From NCBI GenBank assembly GCA_018826895.1, contig JAHJYA010000117.1, positions 1 to 64,000 on the forward strand: a stretch of 64,000 bases of DNA, in the 5' to 3' direction. Positions 53,489-63,409 of the stretch are shown here, one piece after another. Source of the DNA: Gammaproteobacteria bacterium. Its GTDB lineage: Bacteria > Pseudomonadota > Gammaproteobacteria > Pseudomonadales > Pseudomonadaceae. The notes under the pieces were generated by a model. It worked only from the letters and a program-made list of their open reading frames with translations, had not been told where the DNA came from and searched no databases. Position numbers and translations under genes: made by a program. Numbering within the stretch: the stretch's first letter is position 1; each line of letters starts with the position of its first letter.

Positions 53489-54322
53489 ATGTTGACCTTG
53501 AAGCAATCCCGTCGTCTGCAGAGTGTGCTGATCGGCACGCTGGCCTGGGCCATTGCCGCGTTGATCTTCTTTCCGATCTTCTGGATGGTGCTGACCAGCC
53601 TGAAGACCGAACTCGACGCCTTTGCCACGCCGCCGCAGTTCATCTTCACACCGACCCTGGAAAACTACCTGCACATCAACGAGCGCAGCGACTATTTCAG
53701 CTTCGCCTGGAACTCGGTGCTGATCTCCTTCTCGGCGACCCTGCTGTGCATGCTGATCGCTGTGCCGGCGGCCTACTCCATGGCCTTCTTCGAGACGCGC
53801 CACACCAAGCGCACGCTGCTGTGGATGCTCTCGACCAAGATGCTGCCGCCGGTTGGTGTGCTGGTGCCGATCTACCTGCTGGCCAAGCAGTTCGGCCTGC
53901 TCGACTCACGCATCGCGCTGATCGTCATCTATACCCTGATCAACCTGCCGATCGTGGTGTGGATGGTGTACACCTACTTCAAGGACATCCCCGTGGAAAT
54001 CCTCGAAGCGGCGCGTTTGGATGGTGCCACCACCTGGCAGGAAATCGCCCGCGTGCTGCTGCCCATCGCCCGTGGTGGCCTCGCCTCGACCATGCTGCTG
54101 TCGCTGATCCTGTGCTGGAACGAGGCGTTCTGGTCGCTCAATCTGACCAGTTCCGCCGCTGCGCCGCTGACCGCGCTGGTGGCCTCCTATTCCAGCCCCG
54201 AAGGCCTGTTCTGGGCCAAGCTTTCCGCCGTTTCGACGCTCGCCTGCGCGCCCATCCTGATCTTCGGCTGGATCAGCCAGAAGCAGTTGGTGCGTGGCCT
54301 GTCGTTCGGCGCAGTCAAGTGA
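53489..54322 (+). CDS. mtlG: Polyol ABC transporter permease MtlG
   Basis: A 277-residue MalG-type permease with about six membrane segments. It begins with a hydrophobic helix (LIGTLAWAIAALIFFPIFWM). The EAA loop is ILEAARLDGATTWQEIARVLLPIA. The C-terminus KQLVRGLSFGAVK is the family hallmark. It makes the channel together with MtlF. Its stop codon lies at the left edge of a 266-base palindromic element that separates it from mtlK. Confidence 0.92.
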   Translation: MLTLKQSRRLQSVLIGTLAWAIAALIFFPIFWMVLTSLKTELDAFATPPQFIFTPTLENYLHINERSDYFSFAWNSVLISFSATLLCMLIAVPAAYSMAFFETRHTKRTLLWMLSTKMLPPVGVLVPIYLLAKQFGLLDSRIALIVIYTLINLPIVVWMVYTYFKDIPVEILEAARLDGATTWQEIARVLLPIARGGLASTMLLSLILCWNEAFWSLNLTSSAAAPLTALVASYSSPEGLFWAKLSAVSTLACAPILIFGWISQKQLVRGLSFGAVK

Positions 54323-54586
54323 GGGGCTGTCGATGCTTCTTCACGGCCGCGACGAATCCAGCTTTTGCACGGCGTTCGCGGCAAGGAGGACGTTTGATCA
54401 TTGCAGGTAAGAGATGCGTAACGGCGGGCCGTACAAAAGCTGGTTCGTCCCTTCGGGTTGCGCGGCAAATCGCGCCATGCGTCGTTGCAGGACTTGATAA
54501 GGGGCGGCCATTACCAGCGTCCTGCGCCTCGCCTGGCGCAATTTGGCGCGGCAACGCGACTCGCGCAGAAACATCGACAGCCCCTC
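54321..54586. repeat. Nested palindromic element between mtlG and mtlK
   Basis: A perfect 15-base terminal inverted repeat (GAGGGGCTGTCGATG at 54321-54335 and its complement at 54572-54586), imperfectly extendable to about 24 bases, encloses two internal hairpins. Arm 1 pairs 54351-54373 with 54428-54449, with one mismatch and one bulge. Arm 2 pairs 54459-54478 with 54535-54555, with an inner GCAGGAC/GTCCTGC pair at 54487 and 54519. The left repeat includes the last two bases of the mtlG stop codon. It contains no convincing gene. It could be a MITE-like insertion or a structured RNA spacer inside the operon. I see no second copy in the window. Confidence 0.7.
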
Positions 54587-54601
54587 GAGAGGATTCATTC
54601 C

Positions 54602-55708
<1,107 letters not shown>

Positions 55709-55725
55709 CGCGCAGGAATTGCCCG

Positions 55726-57201
55726 ATGAAACTGACCCGCAACAATCTCGCTTCACTGGCCCCCGAGGTCACAGTCCCAGCCTACGATCCCGCTGGCGTA
55801 CGCCAGGGCATTGCCCATATCGGCGTCGGTGGCTTCCACCGCGCGCACCAGGCGATCTATACCGAAGCCCTGCTCAACCGTGGTGAAGCCCAGGACTGGG
55901 GCATCTGTGGCGTTGGCCTGCGCCGCGAGGACCGCGCCATGCAGCAGGCGCTAGCCGCGCAGGATCACCTCTACAGCATGCTGGTGCTGGGCGATGAGCC
56001 CGGCCTGGAAGTGCGGGTGGTCGCTGCCATCAACGGCATGCTGCTGGCCGAGGATTCGCCGGCCGCGCTGATCGACAAACTGGCCGACCCGGCGATCCGC
56101 ATCGTTTCGCTGACCATCACCGAAGGCGGCTACTGCATCGACGACAGCACGGGCGAGTTTATGGCCCATCTGCCGGACATTCAGCATGACCTAGCGCACC
56201 CCGATGCGCCGCGCAGCGTCTTTGGTTTTCTCTGCGCCGCCCTGGCCAAGCGCCGCGCTGCCGGCACGCCGGCATTCACCCTGATGTCCTGCGATAACCT
56301 GCCGCACAACGGCGCGGTGACCCGCAAGGCGTTGCTGGAATTTGCCCACCTGGCTGATCACGAGCTGGCGACCTGGATCGACAACCACGTCAGTTTCCCC
56401 AATGCCATGGTCGACCGCATTACGCCGATGACCAGCGACGCTCACCGTCAGCAACTGGCCGAGCGCCATGGCGTCGAGGATGCCTGGCCGGTGGTCTGCG
56501 AGCCGTTCCTGCAGTGGGTGCTGGAAGACAAGTTCGTCAACGGCCGGCCCGCCTGGGAAAAAGTCGGCGTGCAGTTCACCGATGACGTCACGCCCTACGA
56601 GGAGATGAAGATCAAGCTGCTCAACGGCAGCCACCTGGCGCTGACCTACCTGGGTTTTCTCAAGGGCTATCGCTTCGTTCATGAAGCAATGAACGACCCG
56701 TTGTTCAAGCGTTACGCGCGGACCTTTATGGACCTCGACGTGACCCCGCAGCTGGCGCCAGTGCCGGGTATTGACCTGGATGACTACAAGGACACCCTGA
56801 TCGAGCGCTTCTCCAACCAGGCCATTGCCGACCAGCTTGAGCGCGTCTGTTCGGATGGCTCGTCGAAGTTTCCCAAGTTCATCGTGCCTACCCTCAACCG
56901 CCTGATCGAAGACGGCCGGCCGCTGGAGCGCGCGGCCCTGGTGGTCGCGGCCTGGGCGTTGTACCTCAAGGGTGTCGACGAGAACGGCACCGCCTACCGC
57001 ATACCCGATCCGCGCGCCGAGTTCTGCCAGGCGCTGGTGCAGGACGACGAGCAGGTGCGCGAGCGGGTGCTGGGCGTTGAGGTGATCTTCGGCACCGCGA
57101 TCCCGCAGTCGGCGGCGTTCGTCAGCGCCTTCGAGCTGTGCTACGACAGCCTGCGCAAACTCGGCGTGACCCGCACCCTGCAGACCCTGTTGGGCGACTG
57201 A
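55726..57201 (+). CDS. mtlD: Mannitol 2-dehydrogenase MtlD
   Basis: A 491-residue NAD-dependent long-chain polyol dehydrogenase that oxidises D-mannitol to D-fructose and can use arabitol or sorbitol. The N-terminal nucleotide domain has IAHIGVGGFHRAHQAIY. The catalytic K-x4-N-x2-H motif is KIKLLNGSHLAL near residue 293, as in the characterised P. fluorescens enzyme. Length matches that enzyme (about 493). An AGGAA site precedes the ATG, and mtlY starts 3 bases after the stop. Confidence 0.95.
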   Translation: MKLTRNNLASLAPEVTVPAYDPAGVRQGIAHIGVGGFHRAHQAIYTEALLNRGEAQDWGICGVGLRREDRAMQQALAAQDHLYSMLVLGDEPGLEVRVVAAINGMLLAEDSPAALIDKLADPAIRIVSLTITEGGYCIDDSTGEFMAHLPDIQHDLAHPDAPRSVFGFLCAALAKRRAAGTPAFTLMSCDNLPHNGAVTRKALLEFAHLADHELATWIDNHVSFPNAMVDRITPMTSDAHRQQLAERHGVEDAWPVVCEPFLQWVLEDKFVNGRPAWEKVGVQFTDDVTPYEEMKIKLLNGSHLALTYLGFLKGYRFVHEAMNDPLFKRYARTFMDLDVTPQLAPVPGIDLDDYKDTLIERFSNQAIADQLERVCSDGSSKFPKFIVPTLNRLIEDGRPLERAALVVAAWALYLKGVDENGTAYRIPDPRAEFCQALVQDDEQVRERVLGVEVIFGTAIPQSAAFVSAFELCYDSLRKLGVTRTLQTLLGD

Positions 57202-57204
57202 GCC

Positions 57205-58689
57205 ATGTACCTCGGTATCGATTGCGGCACCCAGGGCACCAAGGCGCTGGTGCTGGATATCCACAGCGGCCGGGTGCTCGGCGAGGGCAGTGCCGCGCAC
57301 CCACTGATCAGCGGCGCCAACGGGCGTCGCGAGCAGGAGCCCGCCGACTGGCTGCAGGCCTTCGAGCAGGCCACCGCGCGGGCGCTGCAGCAGGCTGGTA
57401 TTTCCGGGCGCGAGATTCTCGGTATTGGCGTGTCCGGTCAACAGCATGGCCTGGTACTGCTGGATGCCAAGGGCGAGGTGCTGCGCCCGGCCAAGCTGTG
57501 GTGCGACACCGAATCGACGGCCGAGAACGCTCATCTGCTGGATTTTCTTGGTGGTGACAGCGGCTCGCTCGAGCGCCTTGGCCTGGCTATCGCGCCGGGC
57601 TACACGGTATCGAAACTGCTGTGGACCCGTGATCACCATCCCGAGGTGTTCGCCCGTATCGCCCATATCCTGCTGCCCCACGACTACCTGAATTACTGGC
57701 TGACCGGGCGTTTCTGCGCCGAGTACGGGGATGCATCGGGCAGCGGCTATTTCAACGTGCGCACGCGCACCTGGGATACCGCGCTGCTCGAGCTGATCGA
57801 GCCGAACGGTGCGCTGGTGCGGGCCTTGCCTGAGTTGATCGAGTCGCATCGTTGCGTCGGCCCGATACGCCCCGAGATCGCTCAACGCCTTGGGCTCAAC
57901 CCCAGGGCGCTGGTCGCCAGCGGCGGTGGCGACAACATGATGGGCGCTATCGGCACCGGCAATATCGCGCCGGGTGCGATCACCATGAGCCTCGGCACCT
58001 CGGGCACGGTCTACGCCTACGCCGATCAGCCGCGAGTCAGCGCGCACCCGCAGGTGGCGACCTTCTGTTCGTCATCCGGTGGCTGGCTGCCGTTGATCTG
58101 CACCATGAACCTGACCAACGCCAGCGGCGCGATCCGCGACCTGCTCGGGCTGGATATCGACACCTTTGGCGCGCTGGTCGGCGAAGCGCCCATCGGCGCC
58201 CAGGGTGTTTTGATGTTGCCGTTCCTCAATGGTGAGCGGGTACCGGCGTTGCCGCAGGCCAGCGCAAGTCTGCATGGCCTGACCAGCGACAACCTGACCC
58301 GCGCCAACCTCTGTCGCGCCGTTGTGGAAGGCACCACCTTCGGCTTGCGCTACGGCCTCGACCTGCTGCGCGACAGCGGCATTCGCAGCGATGCCATCCG
58401 CCTGATCGGTGGCGGCGCGAAGAGTGCGACCTGGCGGCAGATCGTTGCCGACATCATGGCCACCCCCGTGGCCTGCCCGCAGCACAGCGAAGCGGCAGCG
58501 CTTGGCGCGGCGATCCAGGCGGCCTGGTGCCTGAGTCACGAACACGGCGAGGCGCTTAGCCTGGCGAGCCTCTGCGAGCACTGCGTAACCCTCGACGAGA
58601 GCCGCGGCGCACTACCCGATGACGCGCGTAGCCAGGCCTACGAGGCTGTTTACCAAGGCTATCGCGAGCAGGTGCGACAGCTGCAATGA
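57205..58689 (+). CDS. mtlY: Xylulokinase MtlY
   Basis: A 494-residue FGGY sugar kinase that phosphorylates D-xylulose, which arises from arabitol oxidation. N-terminal MYLGIDCGTQGTKALVLD is the phosphate-binding start, GVSGQQHGLVLLD is the xylulokinase motif, and SLGTSGTVYAY and GGGAKSATWRQIVADI lie in the second domain. It follows mtlD nearly without gap and precedes mtlZ. Pathway place follows the P. fluorescens mtl operon. Confidence 0.93.
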   Translation: MYLGIDCGTQGTKALVLDIHSGRVLGEGSAAHPLISGANGRREQEPADWLQAFEQATARALQQAGISGREILGIGVSGQQHGLVLLDAKGEVLRPAKLWCDTESTAENAHLLDFLGGDSGSLERLGLAIAPGYTVSKLLWTRDHHPEVFARIAHILLPHDYLNYWLTGRFCAEYGDASGSGYFNVRTRTWDTALLELIEPNGALVRALPELIESHRCVGPIRPEIAQRLGLNPRALVASGGGDNMMGAIGTGNIAPGAITMSLGTSGTVYAYADQPRVSAHPQVATFCSSSGGWLPLICTMNLTNASGAIRDLLGLDIDTFGALVGEAPIGAQGVLMLPFLNGERVPALPQASASLHGLTSDNLTRANLCRAVVEGTTFGLRYGLDLLRDSGIRSDAIRLIGGGAKSATWRQIVADIMATPVACPQHSEAAALGAAIQAAWCLSHEHGEALSLASLCEHCVTLDESRGALPDDARSQAYEAVYQGYREQVRQLQ

Positions 58690-58759
58690 CCCCACTCCGG
58701 CGGCCTTTTGCCGTCGGCTCTTCCCTGCGCGAGCGCGCCTTCTGAGATGCGAAGATTCC

Positions 58760-59704
58760 ATGTACCTGGTATGCGGCGAAGCCCTGTTCGATTTCTTCTG
58801 CAACCCTGGCGAGCGCAGCAGCGAGCTGAACTTCCAGGCCCTGGCTGGCGGCTCGCCGTTCAACGTGGCGGTCGGTTTGCGCCGGCTCGGCGTGGACTCG
58901 GCGTTGTTCGGTGGTATTTCCAGCGACTACCTCGGCCAGCGCCTGCGCAGGGTGCTGCAGGAGGAGGGCGTGAGTGAGCGTTACCTGATCGCCAGCGACG
59001 CGCCGACCACCATAGCCATGGTCGCGCTGGATGCCCAGGGCTCGCCGCAATACATGTTTCGCGGCGACGGCTGCGCGGATCGGCAAGTACGTATTGAACA
59101 TCTGCCGGTACTCGATGAGCAGGTCAGGGGCCTGCACGTCGGCTCCTATTCCCTGGTCGTGGCGCCGGTCGGCGATACCTTGCTGGCACTGGTCGAGCGC
59201 GAAAGTGGAAGCCGCCTGATCAGCCTGGACCCCAACGTACGTCTCAATCCTGCACCGGATATCGAGCGCTGGCGGGCGCGTGTCGCAGCCTTTGCCGCCC
59301 ACGCCCATCTGATCAAGGTCAGTGAGGAAGACCTGGCGTTGCTCTATCCCGAGCAGGACCCGCAACAGATGGCGGCGGGCTGGCTGAACGCGCGCTGCCA
59401 GTTGGTGTTGCTCACCCACGGCAGCGCCGGCGCCAGCGTGCACAGCCGGCACGGGCACTGGTCAGTGCCAGCCAGCGCGGTGCAGATCCGCGACACCGTA
59501 GGTGCTGGGGATACCTTTCAGGCGGCGCTGCTCAGCTACCTGAGCCGTAACGGCTTGGATACCCCGGAAGCATTGGCCACGCTGAGTCGAGGGCATATCA
59601 ACGGCATGCTGGAGTTTGCCAGTCAGGCCGCCGCCCTTACCTGCTCCCGAGTTGGCCCCGACTTGCCCTATCTGCATGAGTTAGCCGCCCAGTCCCACCG
59701 CTAA
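58760..59704 (+). CDS. mtlZ: Fructokinase MtlZ, PfkB family
   Basis: A 314-residue PfkB carbohydrate kinase. The N-terminal motif is AGGSPFNVAVGLRRLGVDSALFGGIS (two blocks) and the C-terminal catalytic motif is DTVGAGDTFQAAL with the base aspartate. It should phosphorylate D-fructose made by MtlD. It is the last gene of the operon. The ATG at 58760 has a weak ribosome site; an upstream in-frame extension would overlap mtlY and is rejected. Confidence 0.92.
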   Translation: MYLVCGEALFDFFCNPGERSSELNFQALAGGSPFNVAVGLRRLGVDSALFGGISSDYLGQRLRRVLQEEGVSERYLIASDAPTTIAMVALDAQGSPQYMFRGDGCADRQVRIEHLPVLDEQVRGLHVGSYSLVVAPVGDTLLALVERESGSRLISLDPNVRLNPAPDIERWRARVAAFAAHAHLIKVSEEDLALLYPEQDPQQMAAGWLNARCQLVLLTHGSAGASVHSRHGHWSVPASAVQIRDTVGAGDTFQAALLSYLSRNGLDTPEALATLSRGHINGMLEFASQAAALTCSRVGPDLPYLHELAAQSHR

Positions 59705-59845
59705 TCGGCGTGCTTAAGGGCATGAGCGGCGTCGGTATGGCAGGCCAATGGCCAGCTACCGTTCGTCCTTCCGCTGTCTGAAATAGCCGTTCTAGAGCCC
59801 TTCGTTCAGTTTCGATTAAGACTGGCTGGCTAAGGTGTGTCTCAC

Positions 59846-59861
59846 GTGACCGATTGGTCAC
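59846..59861. promoter_or_regulatory. Dyad GTGACC-GATT-GGTCAC before the second carbonic anhydrase
   Basis: A perfect 6-bp inverted repeat with a 4-base centre, about 60 bases upstream of the carbonic anhydrase start. Its size suits a dimeric repressor or activator site. No regulator is assigned. Confidence 0.4.
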
Positions 59862-59919
59862 AGTGCGTCGCGCTTAGGTGCGACAACCTTTCTCGAGACC
59901 TGAACTCAAGGAGCAGAAC

Positions 59920-60630
59920 ATGGCTGAAACGCCCCGCCTTACCCCAGTCCCCAATGACTCGGCCGATGCGTCCCTGGCACGTATCGTCGATGGCTTTCGG
60001 CGTTTTCGCCGGGATGTGTTTCCCCAGCAGCAGGCGCTGTTCAAGCGCCTGGCTAACCAGCAGCAACCGCGCGCGATGTTCATTACCTGCGCCGACTCGC
60101 GCATCGTCCCCGAACTGATCACCCAAAGCGACCCTGGCGACCTGTTCGTCACCCGCAATGTCGGCAACGTGGTGCCGCCCTACGGGCAGATGATGGGCGG
60201 CGTATCCACGGCCATCGAGTACGCGGTGCTGGCGTTAGGCGTGCAGCACATCATCATCTGCGGGCATTCCGATTGCGGCGCGATGAAGGCGGTGCTCGCT
60301 CCGGACAGCTTGAAGGGCATGCCCACGGTCAAGGCCTGGCTGCGCCATAGCGAGGCGGCTCGCACCCTGGTGGCCGACAACTGCGGTTGCGCCGACCACA
60401 GCACCCTGGGCGTGCTCACCGAGGAAAACGTCATCGCCCAGCTCACGCACCTGCGTACTCACCCGGCCGTTGCCTCGCGCCTGGCCAGCGGTCAGTTGGC
60501 GATACACGGCTGGGTGTATGACATCGCCCGCTGCGAGATCCGCGCCTACGACGCCGTCCTGGGGCGCTTTCTGCCGCTGGACGGTGAGCAGACCCCCACG
60601 GCCACCCCCGCAGCGCGCTACAGCGCCTGA
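59920..60630 (+). CDS. Beta-class carbonic anhydrase, copy 2
   Basis: A 236-residue beta carbonic anhydrase with the same zinc ligands as copy 1 (FITCADSRIVPEL and ICGHSDCGAMKAVL). Relative to copy 1 it lacks one residue in the 145-150 loop. AAGGAGC precedes the ATG. It is followed 79 bases later by a SulP gene, the same order as psCA1 (PA0102) and PA0103 in P. aeruginosa, so this copy is probably the ancestral one and bicarbonate may be shared between the two products. Confidence 0.95.
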   Translation: MAETPRLTPVPNDSADASLARIVDGFRRFRRDVFPQQQALFKRLANQQQPRAMFITCADSRIVPELITQSDPGDLFVTRNVGNVVPPYGQMMGGVSTAIEYAVLALGVQHIIICGHSDCGAMKAVLAPDSLKGMPTVKAWLRHSEAARTLVADNCGCADHSTLGVLTEENVIAQLTHLRTHPAVASRLASGQLAIHGWVYDIARCEIRAYDAVLGRFLPLDGEQTPTATPAARYSA

Positions 60631-60709
60631 TGCTCGCTGCGCCGCCGCGCACGCCCCTTCATTTTGGGCGCGGCGCGCTTCCCGCATGGACTTGCAGGAG
60701 ACCTCTTTT

Positions 60710-62257
60710 ATGACCGCCACACCTTTTTCCGCCACATTGCCGCGGGACGCCTTGGCGTCCATCGTGGTGTTTCTCGTCGCCTTGCCCTTGTGCATGGGCA
60801 TCGCCATCGCCTCAGGCGTACCGCCGGCCAAGGGCCTGATCACCGGTATCGTCGGCGGTCTGGTGGTCGGCTGGCTGGCCGGCTCGCCGCTGCAGGTCAG
60901 TGGCCCGGCCGCAGGGCTGGCGGTGCTGGTGTTCGAGCTGGTGCGGGCCCATGGCCTTGCCATGCTCGGGCCAATTTTGCTGCTCGCCGGTTTTCTCCAG
61001 TTATGCGCCGGGCGTCTACGCCTGGGCTGTTGGTTCCGCGTCACCGCGCCGGCGGTGGTGCACGGCATGCTCGCCGGTATCGGGCTGCTGATTGTCTTCT
61101 CACAAGTGCACGTGCTGTTCGACCAGGCGCCCCAGGCTGCGGGCCTGGCGAATCTGCTGGCGCTGCCGGCAACCTTGCAGGCTGCCTGGACGGCCTGGCC
61201 CGATGGGCAGGCACTGCAAGCCGCTGCACTGGGTGGCGGTACTATTGCCTGCATGCTGCTGTGGGCGCGCTGGCGCCCGGAGGCGCTGCGCCTGGTGCCG
61301 GGCGCGTTGATCGGTGTGGTACTGGCGACCCTGGCCAGCCTCTGGCTCGGCCTGCAGGTCAACCGCGTCGAGGTGCCGGCGACCCTGGCCGAAGCCATCG
61401 ACTGGCTGCGACCGGCGGACCTGCTCGGGCTGGCCAACCCACACGTGCTGATTGGGGCCGTGGCCATGGCCTTTATCGCCAGCGCCGAGACCCTGTTGTC
61501 CGCCGCCGCAGTCGACCGCCTGCACACCGGCGCACGCTCCAATCTGGACCGTGAGCTCAGCGCCCAGGGCGTCGGCAATATGCTCTGCGGCGTGCTCGGC
61601 GCGCTGCCGATGACCGGGGTGATCGTGCGCAGCTCGGCCAACGTCCAGGCCGGGGCGATGACCCGCGCCTCGGCGATTCTGCATGGGGCCTGGTTGCTGG
61701 CGTTCGTCATGCTGCTGCCAAGCCTGCTGCAGAGCATCCCTATCGCCAGCCTGGCAGGCGTGCTGGTCTACACCGGTTGCAAATTGGTCGACCTCAAGGC
61801 CCTGCGCGGCCTGGGCCGCTATGGCCGGGTGCCCTGGCTGATCTACCTGGCCACCGCTGCGGGCATCGTCCTGGTCGACCTGCTCACCGGCGTGCTGCTG
61901 GGCTTCGCCCTGACCTTGCTGAAACTGGTGTGGAAGGCAGCGCGCTTGAAGATCGTCCTGGTCGAACAGGGCCCGCAGCAGGCCGAACTGCGCCTGATGG
62001 GCACCGCGACCTTCCTCAAGGTGCCGCAACTGGCCAGCACATTGGCGCAGATTGCCCCGAGCACTCAGCTGTCCGTGCCGCTGACCCAGCTGCAGTACAT
62101 CGACCATGCCTGCATGGAGCTGCTGGAAGACTGGGGGCGCGCCGCCGAAGCCCAGGGCGGTGCCCTGCTGATCGACGACCAAGGCCTGCGCCGCCGGCTT
62201 GAAGGCCGCTGCCGCCACGCGCTGCAAAGCCCAACATCCACAGTGACCGCCTCGTAG
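60710..62257 (+). CDS. SulP family transporter paired with carbonic anhydrase
   Basis: A 515-residue SulP carrier. It begins RDALASIVVFLVALPLCMGIAIASG and has about 12 membrane segments to near residue 420. PMTGVIVRSSANVQAGAMTR is a SulP landmark. The C-terminal STAS-like domain (about 425-510) is short and diverged. The adjacency to a carbonic anhydrase gene suggests bicarbonate transport, as in SulP-carbonic anhydrase pairs elsewhere, though sulfate is not excluded. AGGAG precedes the ATG. Confidence 0.88.
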   Translation: MTATPFSATLPRDALASIVVFLVALPLCMGIAIASGVPPAKGLITGIVGGLVVGWLAGSPLQVSGPAAGLAVLVFELVRAHGLAMLGPILLLAGFLQLCAGRLRLGCWFRVTAPAVVHGMLAGIGLLIVFSQVHVLFDQAPQAAGLANLLALPATLQAAWTAWPDGQALQAAALGGGTIACMLLWARWRPEALRLVPGALIGVVLATLASLWLGLQVNRVEVPATLAEAIDWLRPADLLGLANPHVLIGAVAMAFIASAETLLSAAAVDRLHTGARSNLDRELSAQGVGNMLCGVLGALPMTGVIVRSSANVQAGAMTRASAILHGAWLLAFVMLLPSLLQSIPIASLAGVLVYTGCKLVDLKALRGLGRYGRVPWLIYLATAAGIVLVDLLTGVLLGFALTLLKLVWKAARLKIVLVEQGPQQAELRLMGTATFLKVPQLASTLAQIAPSTQLSVPLTQLQYIDHACMELLEDWGRAAEAQGGALLIDDQGLRRRLEGRCRHALQSPTSTVTAS

Positions 62258-62370
62258 GCACGAAGCTTTGGGCGTGCAATGGCTCGTACGCTATGGCCGC
62301 CGCCATCTCGTAGGAGCGCCGCCCCGGCGCGAAGCTTTTGGGCGCGCAACGGCAATACGCTATGGCTGCC
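62254..62370. repeat. Imperfect tandem of REP-type arms
   Basis: Two copies of GTAGGnnCG..CGAAGCTTTTGGGCG-G-CAA-GGC..TACGCTATGGC lie head to tail, the first shortened at its GC-rich part. The same words recur at 21544. A tandem rather than inverted layout sets this apart from the REPIN units. Confidence 0.7.
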
Positions 62371-62397
62371 CTTGTGGGAGCGGCACCCACAAGGGCA
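62367..62397 (+). terminator. Hairpin after the SulP gene
   Basis: TGCCCTTGTGGG and CCCACAAGGGCA form a perfect 12-bp stem around AGCGGCA. There is no T-run, so it may be a Rho-assisted terminator or another repeat arm. Confidence 0.5.
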
Positions 62398-62505
62398 ACC
62401 AGGCCTCGACAATCACCTGAACTTCGCCGCCTGCTGCGTACCCCAACGCAGGCAAGGCGTCGCCAGCCCGGTGGCTGCCCAGCAACGTGCTACTAAGGAG
62501 ACGCA

Positions 62506-62748
62506 ATGGACCTGATTGACCTGCTGCAATGGCCGGCGATGCTGGCAACGGTGACGGCGGCCTGGTTGATCGGTTCGCTGAACCTGCGGCGGCGCACGGT
62601 CGGTTTCTGGTGCTTTCTGCTGAGCAACCTGTTGTGGGTGATCTGGGGCTGGCATGCCGGCGCCTGGGCGCTGATCGTGCTACAGGTGTGCCTGGCCGGG
62701 CTGAATATTCGCGGAGTGAAGAAGAACGCGCCGGCGGCCGATGCATAA
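62506..62748 (+). CDS. Small inner-membrane protein
   Basis: An 80-residue protein with two to three hydrophobic segments (WPAMLATVTAAWLIGSLNL, GFWCFLLSNLLWVIWGW, GAWALIVLQVCLAGLNI). It resembles small PnuC-like or SemiSWEET-like membrane proteins only in general layout, and I cannot name it. An AAGGAGA ribosome site precedes the ATG. It is convergent with the next gene, 4 bases apart. Probably real, given the ribosome site and the clear segments. Confidence 0.7.
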   Translation: MDLIDLLQWPAMLATVTAAWLIGSLNLRRRTVGFWCFLLSNLLWVIWGWHAGAWALIVLQVCLAGLNIRGVKKNAPAADA

Positions 62749-62752
62749 GCGA

Positions 62753-63409
62753 TCAGCTCGGCGCGCGGGCCTCACCCAGCTGCAGCTCAACCCCCAGTTG
62801 CCGCGATAGACACGGCCAGCGTTGCCAGGCTGCCGCGGTGTGCGGTGCGCCCAGGCGTTCACGGTAGGCGATGACCGATTCCTGGCTGAAGCTGGCGTCG
62901 TCAAGCATGCCGTCGACCGCATGGTGCACGGCTTCGTCGAGCTGGTTGGCGAAGGGCTCGCCGATCAGTTGGTGGGCGATCAGATTGGCCACGGTGGTGT
63001 CCAGCGGGATCAGCGGCTGGCCAAGGTGGGCGATATAGCGGTCGTTGACCTCTTCCACCAGGCGATGGGCCAGGTAGGCCTCGTCGAGCAGGCCATCGAG
63101 CCCTTCGTGGCCGGCCATCAGTGCGGGCGGCTGCAGGAAAAACTGCTCGGCGATCTTCAGCACCGGTTTGATCTGCACCTCGATGCCGGCTTCACGCCCC
63201 ACCTCGTTGGCAGCCTCCAACAGCTCCGGTACCTGCTCGATGTAAGCCGCGACGAAGCGTTTGAGCACCTGCGAGGCGCCTGCGTCCGGGAGGCCGATGG
63301 CCGGGTGCAGGCGCGCGAGTTGGGCGTGCAGCTGTTGTTCCAGCTGGTTCGTGGCCGCTTCGTGCTGGTGGGCGCGGTCGATCAGTTCGCGCAGGGCGGA
63401 AATATTCAT
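62753..63409 (-). CDS. Conserved hypothetical protein, PA0104-like position
   Basis: A 218-residue, mostly helical, cytoplasmic protein without a motif I recognise. It begins ISALRELIDRAHQHEAATNQL and has AYLAHRLVEEVNDRYIAHL and TTVANLIAHQLIGEPFANQLDEAVHHA. The ATG at 63409 has a strong AGAGGAG site; the longer frame to 63460 is rejected. It occupies the place of PA0104 between the carbonic anhydrase/SulP pair and coxB in P. aeruginosa. Function unknown. Confidence 0.75.
   Translation of the reverse strand: MNISALRELIDRAHQHEAATNQLEQQLHAQLARLHPAIGLPDAGASQVLKRFVAAYIEQVPELLEAANEVGREAGIEVQIKPVLKIAEQFFLQPPALMAGHEGLDGLLDEAYLAHRLVEEVNDRYIAHLGQPLIPLDTTVANLIAHQLIGEPFANQLDEAVHHAVDGMLDDASFSQESVIAYRERLGAPHTAAAWQRWPCLSRQLGVELQLGEARAPS

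Noticed and set aside
54321..54586. Retron-like non-coding RNA (terminal repeats around hairpins)
   Set aside because: The layout superficially resembles a retron msr-msd, but no reverse transcriptase gene lies nearby and the neighbours are all mtl genes.
54458..54601. N-terminally extended MtlK
   Set aside because: The extension lies wholly in the palindromic element and the ATG at 54602 gives the standard family start.
56191..58047. Long minus-strand open frame of 618 codons opposite mtlD and mtlY
   Set aside because: It is a shadow of two well-supported genes in GC-rich DNA, shows no family motif, and has no ribosome site or operon context.
60235..61737. 500-codon minus-strand frame opposite carbonic anhydrase and SulP
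   Set aside because: Ser/Arg/Pro-rich shadow composition crossing two genes.
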